Shown: piece after piece, positions 9,983 to 20,138 of the stretch | How the letters are laid out: the number at the start of each line of letters is the position of its first letter | How positions within the stretch are numbered: the stretch's first letter is position 1 | Source of the DNA: Neorhodopirellula pilleata | GTDB taxonomy: Bacteria; Planctomycetota; Planctomycetia; Pirellulales; Pirellulaceae | Direction of reading: 5' to 3' | DNA: 64,000 nt | Assembly: GCF_007859915.1 (NCBI RefSeq) | Contig: NZ_SJPM01000003.1 | Span: 505,315 to 569,314, forward strand | The notes under the pieces: model-generated | Told to the model about the DNA's origin: nothing | The model's input: the letters and a program-made list of their open reading frames with translations, nothing else | Databases searched by the model: none | Made by a program: the position numbers and the translations under genes

Positions 9983-12135
9983 ACAAAACCGAAAACCCAG
10001 CCTGACACCGGCGCGAGCCCTCCTCCCATGATTCATTGCTGAAGTCTGAACGCAAAGTTCGCTGAGACGCAGAGGGCCGCAGATCATGATGCTCAACCTA
10101 CGTCATCGAGCTCTGCGATCCTCTGCGTCTCAGCGTGCTTTGCGATCAAAAAATCAAGCGTCTGGGTGACCAGCTGCTACCGGCCGAATTGCGGTCCGGG
10201 AGGGCTCGAGCCTCCTAGTCAAAGAAAATGTGTCAGGACATTTCTCCGATGCAGGAGAGATGGAACGCACTAAAAAACAACGACACCGGTTTACCAAACG
10301 TTTGCACCAGATATTACTGACGCACTATTAGAGCGCACGCAACGGAATCGTCTTGCGACGTTGGGCTTGATTGTTTCGCGTTTCCTAGGGTTATTTTTTG
10401 GTGATTGGAACGCCAATGAATGCTCATCGGACCCTCAGAACGTCGCATTGTCTGGCAGGAAGATTGAACGCAGGAAGATGAACGGCACCCATATTCCTGC
10501 CCCTCATTTTCCTGCCAAAACGGACGCCCTCCCAAAAGTCCCAACGATTCTCTCCGGTGAACGGCACAAAAGGTGCCAGGACTCATTCCGAGAAAAGAGA
10601 CCCGACACCTTTTCGGATTCCATGGTCAAAACCGAAAACCCAGCCTGACCCCGGCGCGAGCCCTCCCCCAATGCTTTCGCCGCTGGGCTTGATTGTTTCG
10701 CGTTTCCTAGGGTTATTGTTTTCTGGTGATTGGAATGCCAATGAATGCTCATCGGACCCTCAAGACGTCGCATTGTCTGGCAGGAAGATTGAGGGCAGGA
10801 AAATGTACGACCCCATATTCCTGCCCCTCATTTTCCTGCCAAAACGGACGCCCTCCCAAAAGTCCCAACGATTCTCTCCGGTGAACGGCGCAAAAGGTGT
10901 CAGGACTCATTCCGAGAAAATAGAGCCGACACCTTTTCGGCTTCCATCGTCAAAACCGAAAACCCAGCCCGACACCGGCGCGAGCCCTCCTCCAATGATG
11001 CATTGCTGAAGTCTGAACACAAAGTTCGCTGAGACGCAGAGGGCCGCAGATCATGGTGTTCAACCTACGTCATCGAACTCTGCGATCCTCTGCGTCTCAG
11101 CGTGCTTTGCGTTCAAAAAATCAAGCGTCTGGGTGACCAGCTGCTACCGGCCGAATTGCGGTCCGGGAGGGCTCGAGCCTCCTAGTCGAAGAAGATGTGT
11201 CAGGAAACTTCTCCGATGCAGGAGAGATGGAACGCACAAAAAGCAATGGTACCGGTTTACCAAACGTTTGCACCGGACGGTACTGACGCACTACTGGAAC
11301 GCACGCGACGGAATCGTCTTGCGACGTTGGGCTTGATTGTTTCGCGTTTCCTAGAGTTATTGTTTTCTGGTGATTGGAACGCCGATGAATGCTCATCGGA
11401 CCCTCAAAACGTCGCATTGTCTGGCAGGAAGATTGAGGGCAGGAAAATGTACGACCCCATATTCCTGCCCCTCATTTTCCTGCCAAAACGGACGCCCTCC
11501 CAAAAGTCCCAACGATTCTCTCCGGTGAACGGCACGAAAGGTGTCAGGACTCATTCCGAGAAAAGAGACTCGACACCTTTTCGGATTCCATGGTCAAAAC
11601 CGAAAACCCAACCTGACCCCGGCGCGAGCCCTCCCCCAATGATTCATTGCTGAAGTCTGAACGCAAAGTTCGCTGAGACGCAGAGGGCCGCAGATCATGA
11701 TGCTCGACCTACGTCATCGAGCTCTGCGATCCTCTGCGTCTCAGCGTGCTTTGCGTTCAAAAAAATCAAGCGTTTTGGTGACCAGCTGCTACCGGCCGAA
11801 TTGCGGTCCGGGAGGGCTCGAGCCCCCTAGTCGAAGAAGATGTGTCAGGAAACTTCTCCGATGCAGGAGAGATGGAACGCACAAAAAGCAATGGCACTGG
11901 TTTACCAAACGTTTGCACCGGATATTACTGACACACTACTAGAGCGCACGCGATGGGATCGTCATGCGACGTTGGGCTTGATTGTTTCGCGTTAACTAAG
12001 GTTATTGTTTGCTGGTGATTGGAACCCCAATGAATGCTCATCGGACCCTCAAAACGTCGCATTTTTTGGCAGGAAGATTGAGGGCAGGAAGATGAACGGC
12101 ACCCATATTCCTGCCCCTCATTTTCCTGCCATCTG
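9983..12135. repeat. Array of two alternating ~320-bp modules (A-B-B-A-B-A-B'), 644-bp period
   Basis: The landmark GGGCTTGATTGTTTCGCG occurs at 10363, 10685, 11329 and 11974, and CATTGCTGAAGTCTGAAC at 10034, 11001 and 11645. Spacings of 644-645 define the full unit; 322 marks one extra half unit. Module A (about 328 bp) contains a hairpin of CGCTGAGACGCAGAG with CTCTGCGTCTCAGCG. Module B (about 316 bp) contains GGCAGGAAGATTG...TTTTCCTGCC and AAAAGGTGTC...GACACCTTTT stems. The last B copy is truncated. The open frames inside are repeats of each other, lack start signals and look like no protein family, so I do not call genes. Confidence 0.9.
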
Positions 12136-12389
12136 CAGGGCATTTAAAAATACGCAAGAAAAAAGCCGATGACCGTTGACACCAACCCAGCGACCGGCCA
12201 TCTTATTGCAAGTGGTTCGCATTAGCAGTTAGTGCAATCGCATTCGCTTGATCTAGCCAGCAAGGCATCCCGCCGCAACGCTCGCGTGCGTGGAAACCCA
12301 GCCAGCGATGAGCCGAAAGACGTCACCGACACGTGTCGATGACGTTGGACGTTTCCGTTGTCACTTTCCCCTTTGCTGAGGCTGGTCGA

Positions 12390-13391
12390 ATGTCTTTGAG
12401 TCGTACGCGCCCCTTTCGTGGCGCCTTCACCCTGGTCGAATTGTTGGTCGTGATCGCGATCATCGGTATCTTGGTTGGTCTGCTCTTGCCCGCCGTGCAG
12501 GCCGCTCGGGCCGCCGCACGGCGAATGTCGTGCAGCAACAACATGAAGCAGTGCGGTCTGGCTCTGCACAATTACCACAGTACGTTCCAACGCTTTCCCG
12601 GAATCGGGCACGACAGCGCGTCGGCGTTTTCGATTCTCGCGCAGATCTTGCCATACGCCGAGCAGGCCGACTTGCAAGATCTGATCGATTTTTCGGCTCC
12701 GATTTACACCGGTACCGGCTACGCTTTCTCGATCCATCCGAACAACCTGCAGGCGGCGGAGACGCGGGTACCGATGTTTCGTTGCCCGAGTGATCCGCGA
12801 GAGGGCCGGTTCACCGAATTCGATTGTGACGCCGCCGCCGGTCAGAGTTACCAAGGCACTAATGTGGTTGCCTGCACCGGTTCAGGACGCGATCAATCAT
12901 GGGACCTGCGAGCCAAAACAGACGGTCTTTTTTACTACGGATCCAGCACGGCGTTTCGGGATATATTGGACGGAACCAGTCACACCGTCGTGTTTGCCGA
13001 GACGCTCTTGGGTGACAATTCGACGAGTTCGACCGCGCCAATCCACGCCGAGGATAAGGTGGCCTGGACCGGTCACTTCACGGTCGACAACCCGGACGTG
13101 GAATCGTTAACCCGCGGGCCGGTATGGTCTTGGTTCGGCTATCGTGGTTACGCCTGGATCAGCGGCAAAGCTTACTCGAGTACGTTCAGCACCTACACGC
13201 CGCCCAACGCAAATCATTCCGATGTATGCCAGTTGGCATACGGTTGGTTTGGTGCCCGCAGTCATCATAGCGGCGGAGTGAACGTGACTCTGGCCGATGG
13301 CAGCGTTCGGTTCGTTAGCGAATCGGTCGACTTGGAATTGTGGCGAGATGCCGGGTCGGTGATGGACGGCGACGTCCCCGGTGAACTATGA
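12390..13391 (+). CDS. DUF1559 pseudopilin-like protein
   Basis: 333 residues from the ATG at 12390. The open frame starts at 12333, but the later ATG gives the usual short basic leader. The N-terminus has the type IV pilin/type II secretion processing motif [20 protein letters not shown]: a prepilin peptidase would cut before Phe, leaving a membrane helix. Conserved cysteines and GLALHNYH follow, as in planctomycete DUF1559 proteins. The C-terminal H-x9-DG motif is present (HSGGVNVTLADG). The family is greatly expanded in planctomycetes and is thought to be exported; its role is not established. The stop overlaps the next start as ATGA, so it is coupled to a lipoprotein gene. Confidence 0.92.
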   Translation: MSLSRTRPFRGAFTLVELLVVIAIIGILVGLLLPAVQAARAAARRMSCSNNMKQCGLALHNYHSTFQRFPGIGHDSASAFSILAQILPYAEQADLQDLIDFSAPIYTGTGYAFSIHPNNLQAAETRVPMFRCPSDPREGRFTEFDCDAAAGQSYQGTNVVACTGSGRDQSWDLRAKTDGLFYYGSSTAFRDILDGTSHTVVFAETLLGDNSTSSTAPIHAEDKVAWTGHFTVDNPDVESLTRGPVWSWFGYRGYAWISGKAYSSTFSTYTPPNANHSDVCQLAYGWFGARSHHSGGVNVTLADGSVRFVSESVDLELWRDAGSVMDGDVPGEL

Positions 13392-13825
13392 ATGTCATCA
13401 CGAAAGGCCAGTCGCGTTGGCACCGGCATCGTTTCGGCGTCGGTGCCTGGGTCGTGTTGCTCGGCTTGCTGGCGGGTTGCCAGCGGAGCGACCGGACCGA
13501 GATCGTGCGGACCGAAGTGAAAGGACAAGTTTTCTTGGACGGTAAGCCTCTGACGTCCGGAGTGATCGAGTTCGAAGCCGTTGACGCGGGAGTCGCTGCC
13601 GATGCGGAAGACGCCGACTCACCCGCGGTCATTGCATTCGCGGTCGTAAGCGAGGGAGCCTATCACATTGACGCCGCCGAAGGTCCGGTTGTGGGTGTCA
13701 ATCAGGTCCGCGTGCGGCCGGCACCTCTACCGCGCGAACAGCTCGAAGCGATGTTGGACGTGAAATCAACCTCCCGGCGTCGATCGCAACCGCTGGTGGT
13801 GCAAGAAATTCATCCCGACTACTGA
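13388..13825 (+). CDS. Small lipoprotein with carboxypeptidase-regulatory-like fold
   Basis: 145 residues. A basic start, a hydrophobic helix (WVVLLGLLAGC) and a lipobox LAGC near residue 31 mark a lipoprotein. The rest has the pattern VKGQVFLDGKPLTSGVIEFE, typical of short transthyretin/carboxypeptidase-regulatory-like beta-sandwich proteins that often accompany DUF1559 genes in planctomycetes. The ATG at 13388 overlaps the DUF1559 stop, which supports a two-gene unit. A role as an accessory to the pseudopilin is inference from this arrangement. Confidence 0.8.
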   Translation: MNVITKGQSRWHRHRFGVGAWVVLLGLLAGCQRSDRTEIVRTEVKGQVFLDGKPLTSGVIEFEAVDAGVAADAEDADSPAVIAFAVVSEGAYHIDAAEGPVVGVNQVRVRPAPLPREQLEAMLDVKSTSRRRSQPLVVQEIHPDY

Positions 13826-13916
13826 ACCGATTCCCCGATGCGGGCGGAACTTCAAGCCGAGCAAATCAACGTTCACGACGTAAGACTCAAGAGCGGGGGC
13901 CCCTGATCAAAGGGAC

Positions 13917-13948
13917 GCTACTCAATCGGACGTTACTCAATCGGACGC
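13917..13948. repeat. 16-bp direct repeat, two copies
   Basis: CTACTCAATCGGACG is followed directly by TTACTCAATCGGACG in the gap upstream of the kelch gene. It could be an operator-like tandem site or chance; nothing else is visible in 13826-14001. Confidence 0.5.
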
Positions 13949-14001
13949 AGCGAACGTTCTACCATTCCACTTCCATTACTCTCTCGTAGGTTTCAATCAG
14001 C

Positions 14002-15666
14002 ATGACCATTCGACTTACCTTGTGTTTGTTTACCTTGATGCTAGCGTACAGCTCGCTGGCGTACGCCCATTTCCCTTTCGTCGCTACCGACTCATCGGGG
14101 CGTGCCGAGGTATGGTTCGGCGATTCGTTGACCGATCGCACCTACCCGATGCCGCAGTCGGTCGCCGGCGTTTCGCTTTACCAGGTTTCTTCAGATGAAC
14201 AGCGGCCACTAACGACACAGCCAGCCGAGAGCGACGAACTCGTCGGTTTGCAGACGGCGGAGCCCGTGCTGCCTGATGGCGAGATCTTCGGATCGGTGGT
14301 CTATGGACTGTATCATGGAACCAAACTGACCTACCACGTCGAGCACTTGCCTTCGTCCAACGCACAGTCCTGGCCGACTAAGCCTCGTGACACGACGACC
14401 CCGCAGACCGTGATCACGCGACTCGACGATGGCGGTGTTCAAGTCTTGGTTCTACGCGGCGACCAACCGTTGTCGGGTGTGAATGTTCGCTCGTTGGCGA
14501 CACCCGCGGGGTCAAAGGAACAAACCAAGACGAACCAAACGTTTACCACTGACAACAACGGCATCGTCTTGCTGAAAGCGAATCAAATCGCCGACGGTCT
14601 GAACGCCTTGCAGGTGCAGTTCAAATCCGATACCAAGGGGCAATGGCAGGAAGAAACCTATGAAAGCGAGACCGAAGTTTTGACCGCGACGTTCTACCAT
14701 AGCGTGGTGGATGATTCGTCACCCGCCGACGAGACGGTCTCCGCCGAGGTGATCCCTTCGCAATATCCAGCATTGCCTGAAGAGTTAACTAGTTTCGGCG
14801 CGGCGGTAATCAACGATGCCGTTTACGTTTATGGCGGCCACACGGGAAGTGCTCACTCATACTCGACCGCCGAACAATCCAATCGGCTGTGGCGTTTGCA
14901 ACTCGGTGATTCGCCGAATTGGGAGTTACTCAACGAAGATCAGCATCTGCAAGGTCTCGCGTTGGTTGCGCACAATGGTTCATTGATTCGCTTAGGCGGA
15001 TTCACGGCGAAAAACGAGCCCGACACCGAGCACGATCTTTGGTCGCAAGATTCCGTCGTTCGGTTCGATCCAGCCAAACGCGAGTGGAACGAATTGCCGG
15101 CGCTTCCTGAACCGCGTTCGTCCTTCGACGCGGCGATGGTTGAAGACACCATTTACGTCATCGGCGGATGGCAGATGGCCGGCGAAGCCGACACGGTTTG
15201 GCACTCCACGGCGTGGTCACTGAACTTGGCCGACACGTCTCCGACTTGGCAAGCATTACCGGAACCTCCGTTTCAGCGGCGTGCACTGAGTGCTGCGACC
15301 GTTGATGGGAAGGTTTACGCGATCGGCGGTATGCAGGCGACCGGCGGCGCGACCACCCAGGTTGACGTGTACGACCCGTCAAGCCGAACTTGGACGACCG
15401 GACCGTCGCTACCCGGCGAACCCATGGCCGGTTTTGGAACTGCCGCGTTCGCTTGCGGTGATTCGTTGATCGCGACGACGATGGACGGAAAGGTATGTCG
15501 ACTCAGCGGTGACAGACAGCGTTGGTCGATCATCTCGGAGCTTGAGCCGTCGCGGTTCTTCCATCGCATGTTGCCTTTGGCGGACGATCGTCTGATCGTC
15601 CTTGGAGGAGCGAACATGGAAGTCGGTAAGTTCACTGATCTACCGATCGTGCGATTGAAGCATTAA
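14002..15666 (+). CDS. Secreted DUF4198-like / kelch-repeat protein
   Basis: 554 residues. A signal peptide ends near SSLAYA. The N-terminal domain (about 24-230) begins AHFPFVATDSSGRAEVWFGD, which resembles DUF4198-type periplasmic proteins linked to metal uptake, and contains a beta-sandwich-like stretch around LSGVNVRS. The C-terminal 300 residues form kelch-type beta-propeller repeats with the blade signature (YVYGGHTG, IYVIGGWQ, VYAIGGMQ, LIVLGGAN), at least four or five visible. Such propellers bind ligands or partner proteins. It is upstream of a TonB-dependent receptor, with one gene between, so a role in outer-membrane metal or heme capture is possible but not shown. Confidence 0.82.
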   Translation: MTIRLTLCLFTLMLAYSSLAYAHFPFVATDSSGRAEVWFGDSLTDRTYPMPQSVAGVSLYQVSSDEQRPLTTQPAESDELVGLQTAEPVLPDGEIFGSVVYGLYHGTKLTYHVEHLPSSNAQSWPTKPRDTTTPQTVITRLDDGGVQVLVLRGDQPLSGVNVRSLATPAGSKEQTKTNQTFTTDNNGIVLLKANQIADGLNALQVQFKSDTKGQWQEETYESETEVLTATFYHSVVDDSSPADETVSAEVIPSQYPALPEELTSFGAAVINDAVYVYGGHTGSAHSYSTAEQSNRLWRLQLGDSPNWELLNEDQHLQGLALVAHNGSLIRLGGFTAKNEPDTEHDLWSQDSVVRFDPAKREWNELPALPEPRSSFDAAMVEDTIYVIGGWQMAGEADTVWHSTAWSLNLADTSPTWQALPEPPFQRRALSAATVDGKVYAIGGMQATGGATTQVDVYDPSSRTWTTGPSLPGEPMAGFGTAAFACGDSLIATTMDGKVCRLSGDRQRWSIISELEPSRFFHRMLPLADDRLIVLGGANMEVGKFTDLPIVRLKH

Positions 15667-15733
15667 CGATTGAACAGGCTTCCGCCGGACGAATGCGGAT
15701 ATCCCTTGATGCGTTCGCAATGACGACTTTGTC

Positions 15734-17044
15734 TCACGGGGATTCGTTTTGCCGTCGCAATGCCTTCCAGTACGCAGCCTGCAAGTAGATGATACCATTA
15801 CTGGAAACCCGGTCCGGATCCACTCGCATCACCGCATCACGTAATGCGGTTTGCTGGGGTCTCGGGAATCTACTTGATTGGTCAATCAATTGTGCCAATG
15901 CTGCTTCGCCGGATTCGCGAATACAATACCAGACCGGTCGATACGATCCTTCGGCGGAAAGCCCTGCCGTCGATCGCCAGTCGGTGCAAAGCTTTGTGAG
16001 ATCGAGCGACTCGCCGCGATTTCCGGCGGACTCAGCCCGCTTCGCCATCCGCAGGGTGATCGTCTTCATCGTGAGCGTGATCTTGGGCCCCAATGATCCT
16101 TCCTTTTCCAGACGCAGTAAAACTTCGAGAGACGCCTGCATCTGAAGGAACGCGTAGGTAGGTTGGTTTTCTTCGACGGTACACGATTGCTCGATGGCGG
16201 GTTTCACATATTCTTGATACCAGTCGTAGTACTTGCGGTCACCTGTGACATCCCATGTGGCGGCATAAATCATGGGCAGTCGTGCGGCTTCGTGACCGGC
16301 AACATTCCACATGCGGCTGATGCCGCGTGTGTCACGCGTTCCGTCCAGCCTCAATGAGTCGTAGTCGTTAGCTGCGATCACCTTGGCTCGCATGCGATCC
16401 GCAACAGCCGACATCAATTGCCTGATCTCCTGACGTGTTGCCGGATCACACAGCGGGCTGTGAAAATAGTGCCACAACCCGTGGATCGCATGCGTGTACT
16501 GATCACGAGAACTATTAGGATAAACGCTCTTGAGATCTTCGTCGCAGACGCCCCTTGCTAAAAATCCAGGGACGCCATGAGCGGTCGCGCACAATTGAAC
16601 TCCCTTGAAAACTTGCTTGGCCCGTTCACGCAACCATTCCTCCTGAGTCACTGCGTGTCGATCGACGATCAACGACAACATAACCCCGGCCGAAATCATG
16701 CAATCTTCCATTCCGGTACCATACCCGCACTCATTCGGATCTTGGTTTTGAACCTCCGCTGCGGTTGGAAGATGATTCAGCTCGCGGCCCGATTCGTAGC
16801 TACTGAGGTAATCGTACACAAGGTGCGTTCGAGGTGAATAGAATCGGGACCAAGTCACCTGCCACAAACGTTCAATTCGTGTCGCAAGCTGGTTATCTAA
16901 AACCAATTCAACCGCCGTTAACTCCGTGGATTGCTGATCTGATTTCTCGTCTGAAAATACCAACGAAGGACCAGACGTTGCTACGACGCAGAGCCAAACA
17001 CAAACCATATGAAAATCAGGCTTCCAACGAACAAAAAAAGGCAT
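15734..17044 (-). CDS. Secreted protein of unknown function, probable alpha/alpha-barrel
   Basis: 436 residues with a signal peptide (about MVCVWLCVVATSGPSLVFS). The body is helical with regularly spaced aromatic and acidic residues (GYGTGMEDCMISAGVML, YTHAIHGLWHYFHSPL, MWNVAGHEAARLPMIY). This is like the (alpha/alpha)6-toroid fold of several sugar hydrolases and lyases. I cannot assign a family or catalytic residues. It lies between the kelch gene (convergent) and the TonB-dependent receptor (same strand, 160 nt upstream), so it may be transcribed with the receptor. Confidence 0.75.
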   Translation of the reverse strand: MPFFVRWKPDFHMVCVWLCVVATSGPSLVFSDEKSDQQSTELTAVELVLDNQLATRIERLWQVTWSRFYSPRTHLVYDYLSSYESGRELNHLPTAAEVQNQDPNECGYGTGMEDCMISAGVMLSLIVDRHAVTQEEWLRERAKQVFKGVQLCATAHGVPGFLARGVCDEDLKSVYPNSSRDQYTHAIHGLWHYFHSPLCDPATRQEIRQLMSAVADRMRAKVIAANDYDSLRLDGTRDTRGISRMWNVAGHEAARLPMIYAATWDVTGDRKYYDWYQEYVKPAIEQSCTVEENQPTYAFLQMQASLEVLLRLEKEGSLGPKITLTMKTITLRMAKRAESAGNRGESLDLTKLCTDWRSTAGLSAEGSYRPVWYCIRESGEAALAQLIDQSSRFPRPQQTALRDAVMRVDPDRVSSNGIIYLQAAYWKALRRQNESP

Positions 17045-17204
17045 GGAAACGATCTCGAAACACGGTGGAGGAAGATGCGATGAGGATCCTCACATCATAA
17101 CTCACGCTCTGCGTACCATGATTCACGTCACAGCGAACACTGCAACTACCGACTCCGACCGCGAAAGCGATCGGGGTCGATCGCTTGTCATGCCGGGTCG
17201 ATTC

Positions 17205-19757
17205 TCACAACGAATACTGATATCCGAAGATCGCGTTGAAACCAGGACCGTCGACGCCACTGCCGAGAACTCGATAGTACTTATCGGTGAAGTTTTCGAG
17301 TGACAACGAAACACTGTGTTGGTTCGCATCTCCGAATGCACGCCCCGTTCGCACGTTGAGCGTCGCGTAACCGGGGGTGCCACCGGGCAAGAAACGGACA
17401 TCGCCCAGGTTGGACGAGTTGTAACGATCGGCTCGATCGACCATCCATGCGAAGACGTCAACGTAGCCATGATTCGAGGGTTCGTTCCATCGCAGGCCCA
17501 AAATCCCTTGAGCAGGCGGGATCCGAGAGATCGGGTCGTCGTTCGTGGTAATCGTACCGTATGTGTAGAAGAAGTTACCGTACAGCGCGACGTTGCGACC
17601 GAGCAGGTACTCGCCCGTCAATTCGGTTCCATTGATCGAGGCTTGCTGGTTGGTTAGGAACAACTCACCACCGATTGTTTCTCGATTGATGTAGCTGTCA
17701 AACTCAGTCCAAAATTCGGTGACCTGCAGACGCAGACGATCGTAGTTGAACTTAAAACCGACTTCGTACGTTTGGCTATGTTCAGGACCAACATCGAGGT
17801 TTCCGATCAGTGGTGTGGATTGATTGTTTTGCAAGAACGTCTTGTTCGCCGTCAAGTCATCGATCGTGGGTGCTCGAAATCCTTCGTAGTAGCCACCGAT
17901 CAAACGCAAGTCGTCCGTCAATTCGTATGACAAACCTATGCTGGCGATCCAATCTTGGTAGGAACGCTTGAAGAACGTGGGACCAAGCGTGTCGAAGTCC
18001 GGCGTGCCTGAGATGTTGATGTTCTCGTAGCGAACCGAAGTCGTCGCATCGAGTCGTTCGGTTAACGGCACGTACCAAGACGTATAGACGCCTACACGGT
18101 CGGCTTCAGAATCATCCGGGTACTGCGGATCGGTTGCGACAGGATTGGCTCCCGGTAGGGTCGGATTGTCAATTCGACTTCGCTGAGCATCGATCGACTC
18201 GCTATAAAAATCGCTTCCGTAGGTCAGCTTTCCGAAGTCGCTCATGTCTTTAACAAACGACATCGTGGTCCCCCATCCCCAATCATCAAACTCGCCGATT
18301 TCACGTCGCGTGGGGACGGCTCCCGGATTGTTGCTGGCGTATCGATCCACGATCGAAGCTTCCTTTGTCCGCATACCAGAGAGCGTGATCGAGTACAGGT
18401 CGGCAAAGAATACGTCGTCGGGCAGCAGTCCTTCCAAGCGACCGTACAGTAAGTCGCGTTGCTGTGGATCAAAAACCGTTGGTCGCTGCGTCGGGACGCT
18501 ACCATCGGATGCCGGCCCGAGCACGAACGGCAAAAACCGGTCACTGCGTTTGAGGTCGTATTGTTCGAAGTGCTGCATTGCGACGGTCAACAGATGATCG
18601 TCACCGAGCATCCGCTGCAACTTCAAATCGCCTGCGTATTGGTTGTAGTCGGTGCCAGGTTGTCGACCAAGATCGCCACCGCGATCGATGTTACCCACAT
18701 CGAGGTAGGACACACCGCCGGTCACACCGGTCGCTCCATACCAACCGCCGAAACCCGTTCGGGTATAGGATGAAGCTTCGGCAGTACTGTAAATCTGGCT
18801 GAAGTTTGGACTGAGATGGTCACCGCGTAGTGGATCGGCGCTGCGAGTGACAAAGTTGATTACGCCACCGATCGCGTCGCTTCCCCAGAGCGCCGACTCG
18901 GCACCGCGAATGACTTCGATGCGCTGGATCGAACCTGGATCGATCGTCGCCGCGTATTGGTTCGGTCCCGGTCGCAGGATACTCGTGTTCATTCGAATTC
19001 CGTCGACGAGAATCAGGATTTGCTGCCCGGTTAAACCTCGAATGAACGGTGAGAGCTGTCCATTGCCGGTTTGCTGAAGCATCACGCCGACTTCGTTTTG
19101 AAGGGCGCGATAGACCGTCGAGGCTTGGCGTCGGTCCAATTCATCCCGATCGATGATGGTGCCCAACCGAGGCGATTCGAACAGAGTGGTTTCTGAACGA
19201 AGCGCACTATTGAGCCCAGTGATGTCGCTCATCGTGCCACCAAACACTTGCTCGCTCAGCGATTCGAACGATTCGCTAAACGGCGAGTTGGAGTTATCCG
19301 AATTGCTCGAGGCGGTATTTCCGCCAGGAGGCAGACGACCCGACGTGCCTTCCAAACTTGGCTCACCTAGGGGAGAGACGATGTTCTCCGAAGGGACCGA
19401 CTGACCAGGAGAAAGTAGGCTCGGCGTCGATTGACCGGCCTGTTCACTCGGTGCCGAGTCGGCATCTGAATCATTCGTTTCAGGAGGCCGGACCTCGATT
19501 TCAGGAAGCGTCGGACGATCGTCGTCTTGAAGCATCGATGCGAGCGAAATCGAGGGACGGCCGCTCATCGTGCTTTCGTCCGCCCAAGCGCCTCCGTCGA
19601 GAACAGGCAATAAAACCAACGCCAGTAATGAAGTTTTCCTCACGGTTTTCCCCAGGTCAAAACGTGAACGAACGAATGTGTCTCTCGCGATCGCGACCGA
19701 GCTAGGCCAGAGGATCGTTTTGTTCCGTCTTTTGCGTAGCATCGGAGCAAACCTCAC
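17205..19757 (-). CDS. TonB-dependent outer-membrane receptor (probable heme/siderophore type)
   Basis: Up to 850 residues. A likelier start is the GTG at 19643 (812 residues), which gives a clean signal peptide (VRKTSLLALVLLPVL...AWA) behind a GGGG ribosome site; the longer form would have an unusual basic extension. A TonB-box-like LPEIEVRPPE is at 84-93 (long numbering). The plug follows: NEVGVMLQQTG, PFIRGLTGQQILILVDGIR and RIEVIRGAESALWGSDAIGG, then a 22-strand-type barrel rich in aromatic-ended strands. The final residue is Leu, not the usual Phe. Divergent hemP and tonB nearby make heme the likely ligand (inference). An unusually acidic, Ser/Pro-rich linker sits between signal and plug. 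Confidence 0.92.
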   Translation of the reverse strand: MRFAPMLRKRRNKTILWPSSVAIARDTFVRSRFDLGKTVRKTSLLALVLLPVLDGGAWADESTMSGRPSISLASMLQDDDRPTLPEIEVRPPETNDSDADSAPSEQAGQSTPSLLSPGQSVPSENIVSPLGEPSLEGTSGRLPPGGNTASSNSDNSNSPFSESFESLSEQVFGGTMSDITGLNSALRSETTLFESPRLGTIIDRDELDRRQASTVYRALQNEVGVMLQQTGNGQLSPFIRGLTGQQILILVDGIRMNTSILRPGPNQYAATIDPGSIQRIEVIRGAESALWGSDAIGGVINFVTRSADPLRGDHLSPNFSQIYSTAEASSYTRTGFGGWYGATGVTGGVSYLDVGNIDRGGDLGRQPGTDYNQYAGDLKLQRMLGDDHLLTVAMQHFEQYDLKRSDRFLPFVLGPASDGSVPTQRPTVFDPQQRDLLYGRLEGLLPDDVFFADLYSITLSGMRTKEASIVDRYASNNPGAVPTRREIGEFDDWGWGTTMSFVKDMSDFGKLTYGSDFYSESIDAQRSRIDNPTLPGANPVATDPQYPDDSEADRVGVYTSWYVPLTERLDATTSVRYENINISGTPDFDTLGPTFFKRSYQDWIASIGLSYELTDDLRLIGGYYEGFRAPTIDDLTANKTFLQNNQSTPLIGNLDVGPEHSQTYEVGFKFNYDRLRLQVTEFWTEFDSYINRETIGGELFLTNQQASINGTELTGEYLLGRNVALYGNFFYTYGTITTNDDPISRIPPAQGILGLRWNEPSNHGYVDVFAWMVDRADRYNSSNLGDVRFLPGGTPGYATLNVRTGRAFGDANQHSVSLSLENFTDKYYRVLGSGVDGPGFNAIFGYQYSL

Positions 19758-19952
19758 GATCGCTTGATCTGTCAGAACAGGCTCCGGAAAGTCGGCCTAA
19801 TTGGGAGGACAGGAACTCACGAGCGAAAACATAATGACCAAAATTCCGTCGATTGCGGTGAAGAACTCGCCATCTGATCATGTTCATGCCGCAAATTACT
19901 AAGCGTTCACGGCATTTGATGACCGGCATGGGGATTGCAAAAGGGCGACGGA

Positions 19953-20138
19953 ATGAGCACCACACCGTCCGCCGAAAACGACTCCGACGATCAGGCAAAA
20001 CGCAAGGACCAGATTCCACCACTTGTCATTCCCTCCACCGAAATCTTTCGCGGTCGATCCGAAGTCTGGATCGAGCACGGCAAGATCATGTACCGTCTTC
20101 GACTCACCGGCACGGGCAAACTATACTTGTGCAAGTGA
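19953..20138 (+). CDS. hemP: Hemin uptake protein HemP
   Basis: 61 residues from the ATG at 19953; an ATG 18 nt upstream is possible but adds only six codons. The C-terminal half shows the HemP pattern: RSEVWIEHGKIMYRLRLTGT followed by a GKL-Y-L-K ending, matching the family's basic I-H-x-Y-LR-T-GKL core. HemP is a small cytosolic protein found next to heme-uptake receptors; its activity is not fully known. The stop TGA overlaps the GTG that starts tonB. It is divergent from the receptor gene, so the shared region 19758-19952 should hold both promoters; I see no convincing Fur site there. Confidence 0.83.
   Translation: MSTTPSAENDSDDQAKRKDQIPPLVIPSTEIFRGRSEVWIEHGKIMYRLRLTGTGKLYLCK

Noticed and set aside
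10557..11653. Possible proteins of 100-150 residues in the repeat array
   Set aside because: They repeat the same low-complexity frame in each module, without start signals or family likeness.
9983..12135. CRISPR array
   Set aside because: Repeats are hundreds of bases long with no short unique spacers, and no cas genes are nearby.
19880..20134. Upstream extension of the TonB frame
   Set aside because: It overlaps hemP and lacks the hydrophobic start expected of TonB; the GTG at 20135 fits better.
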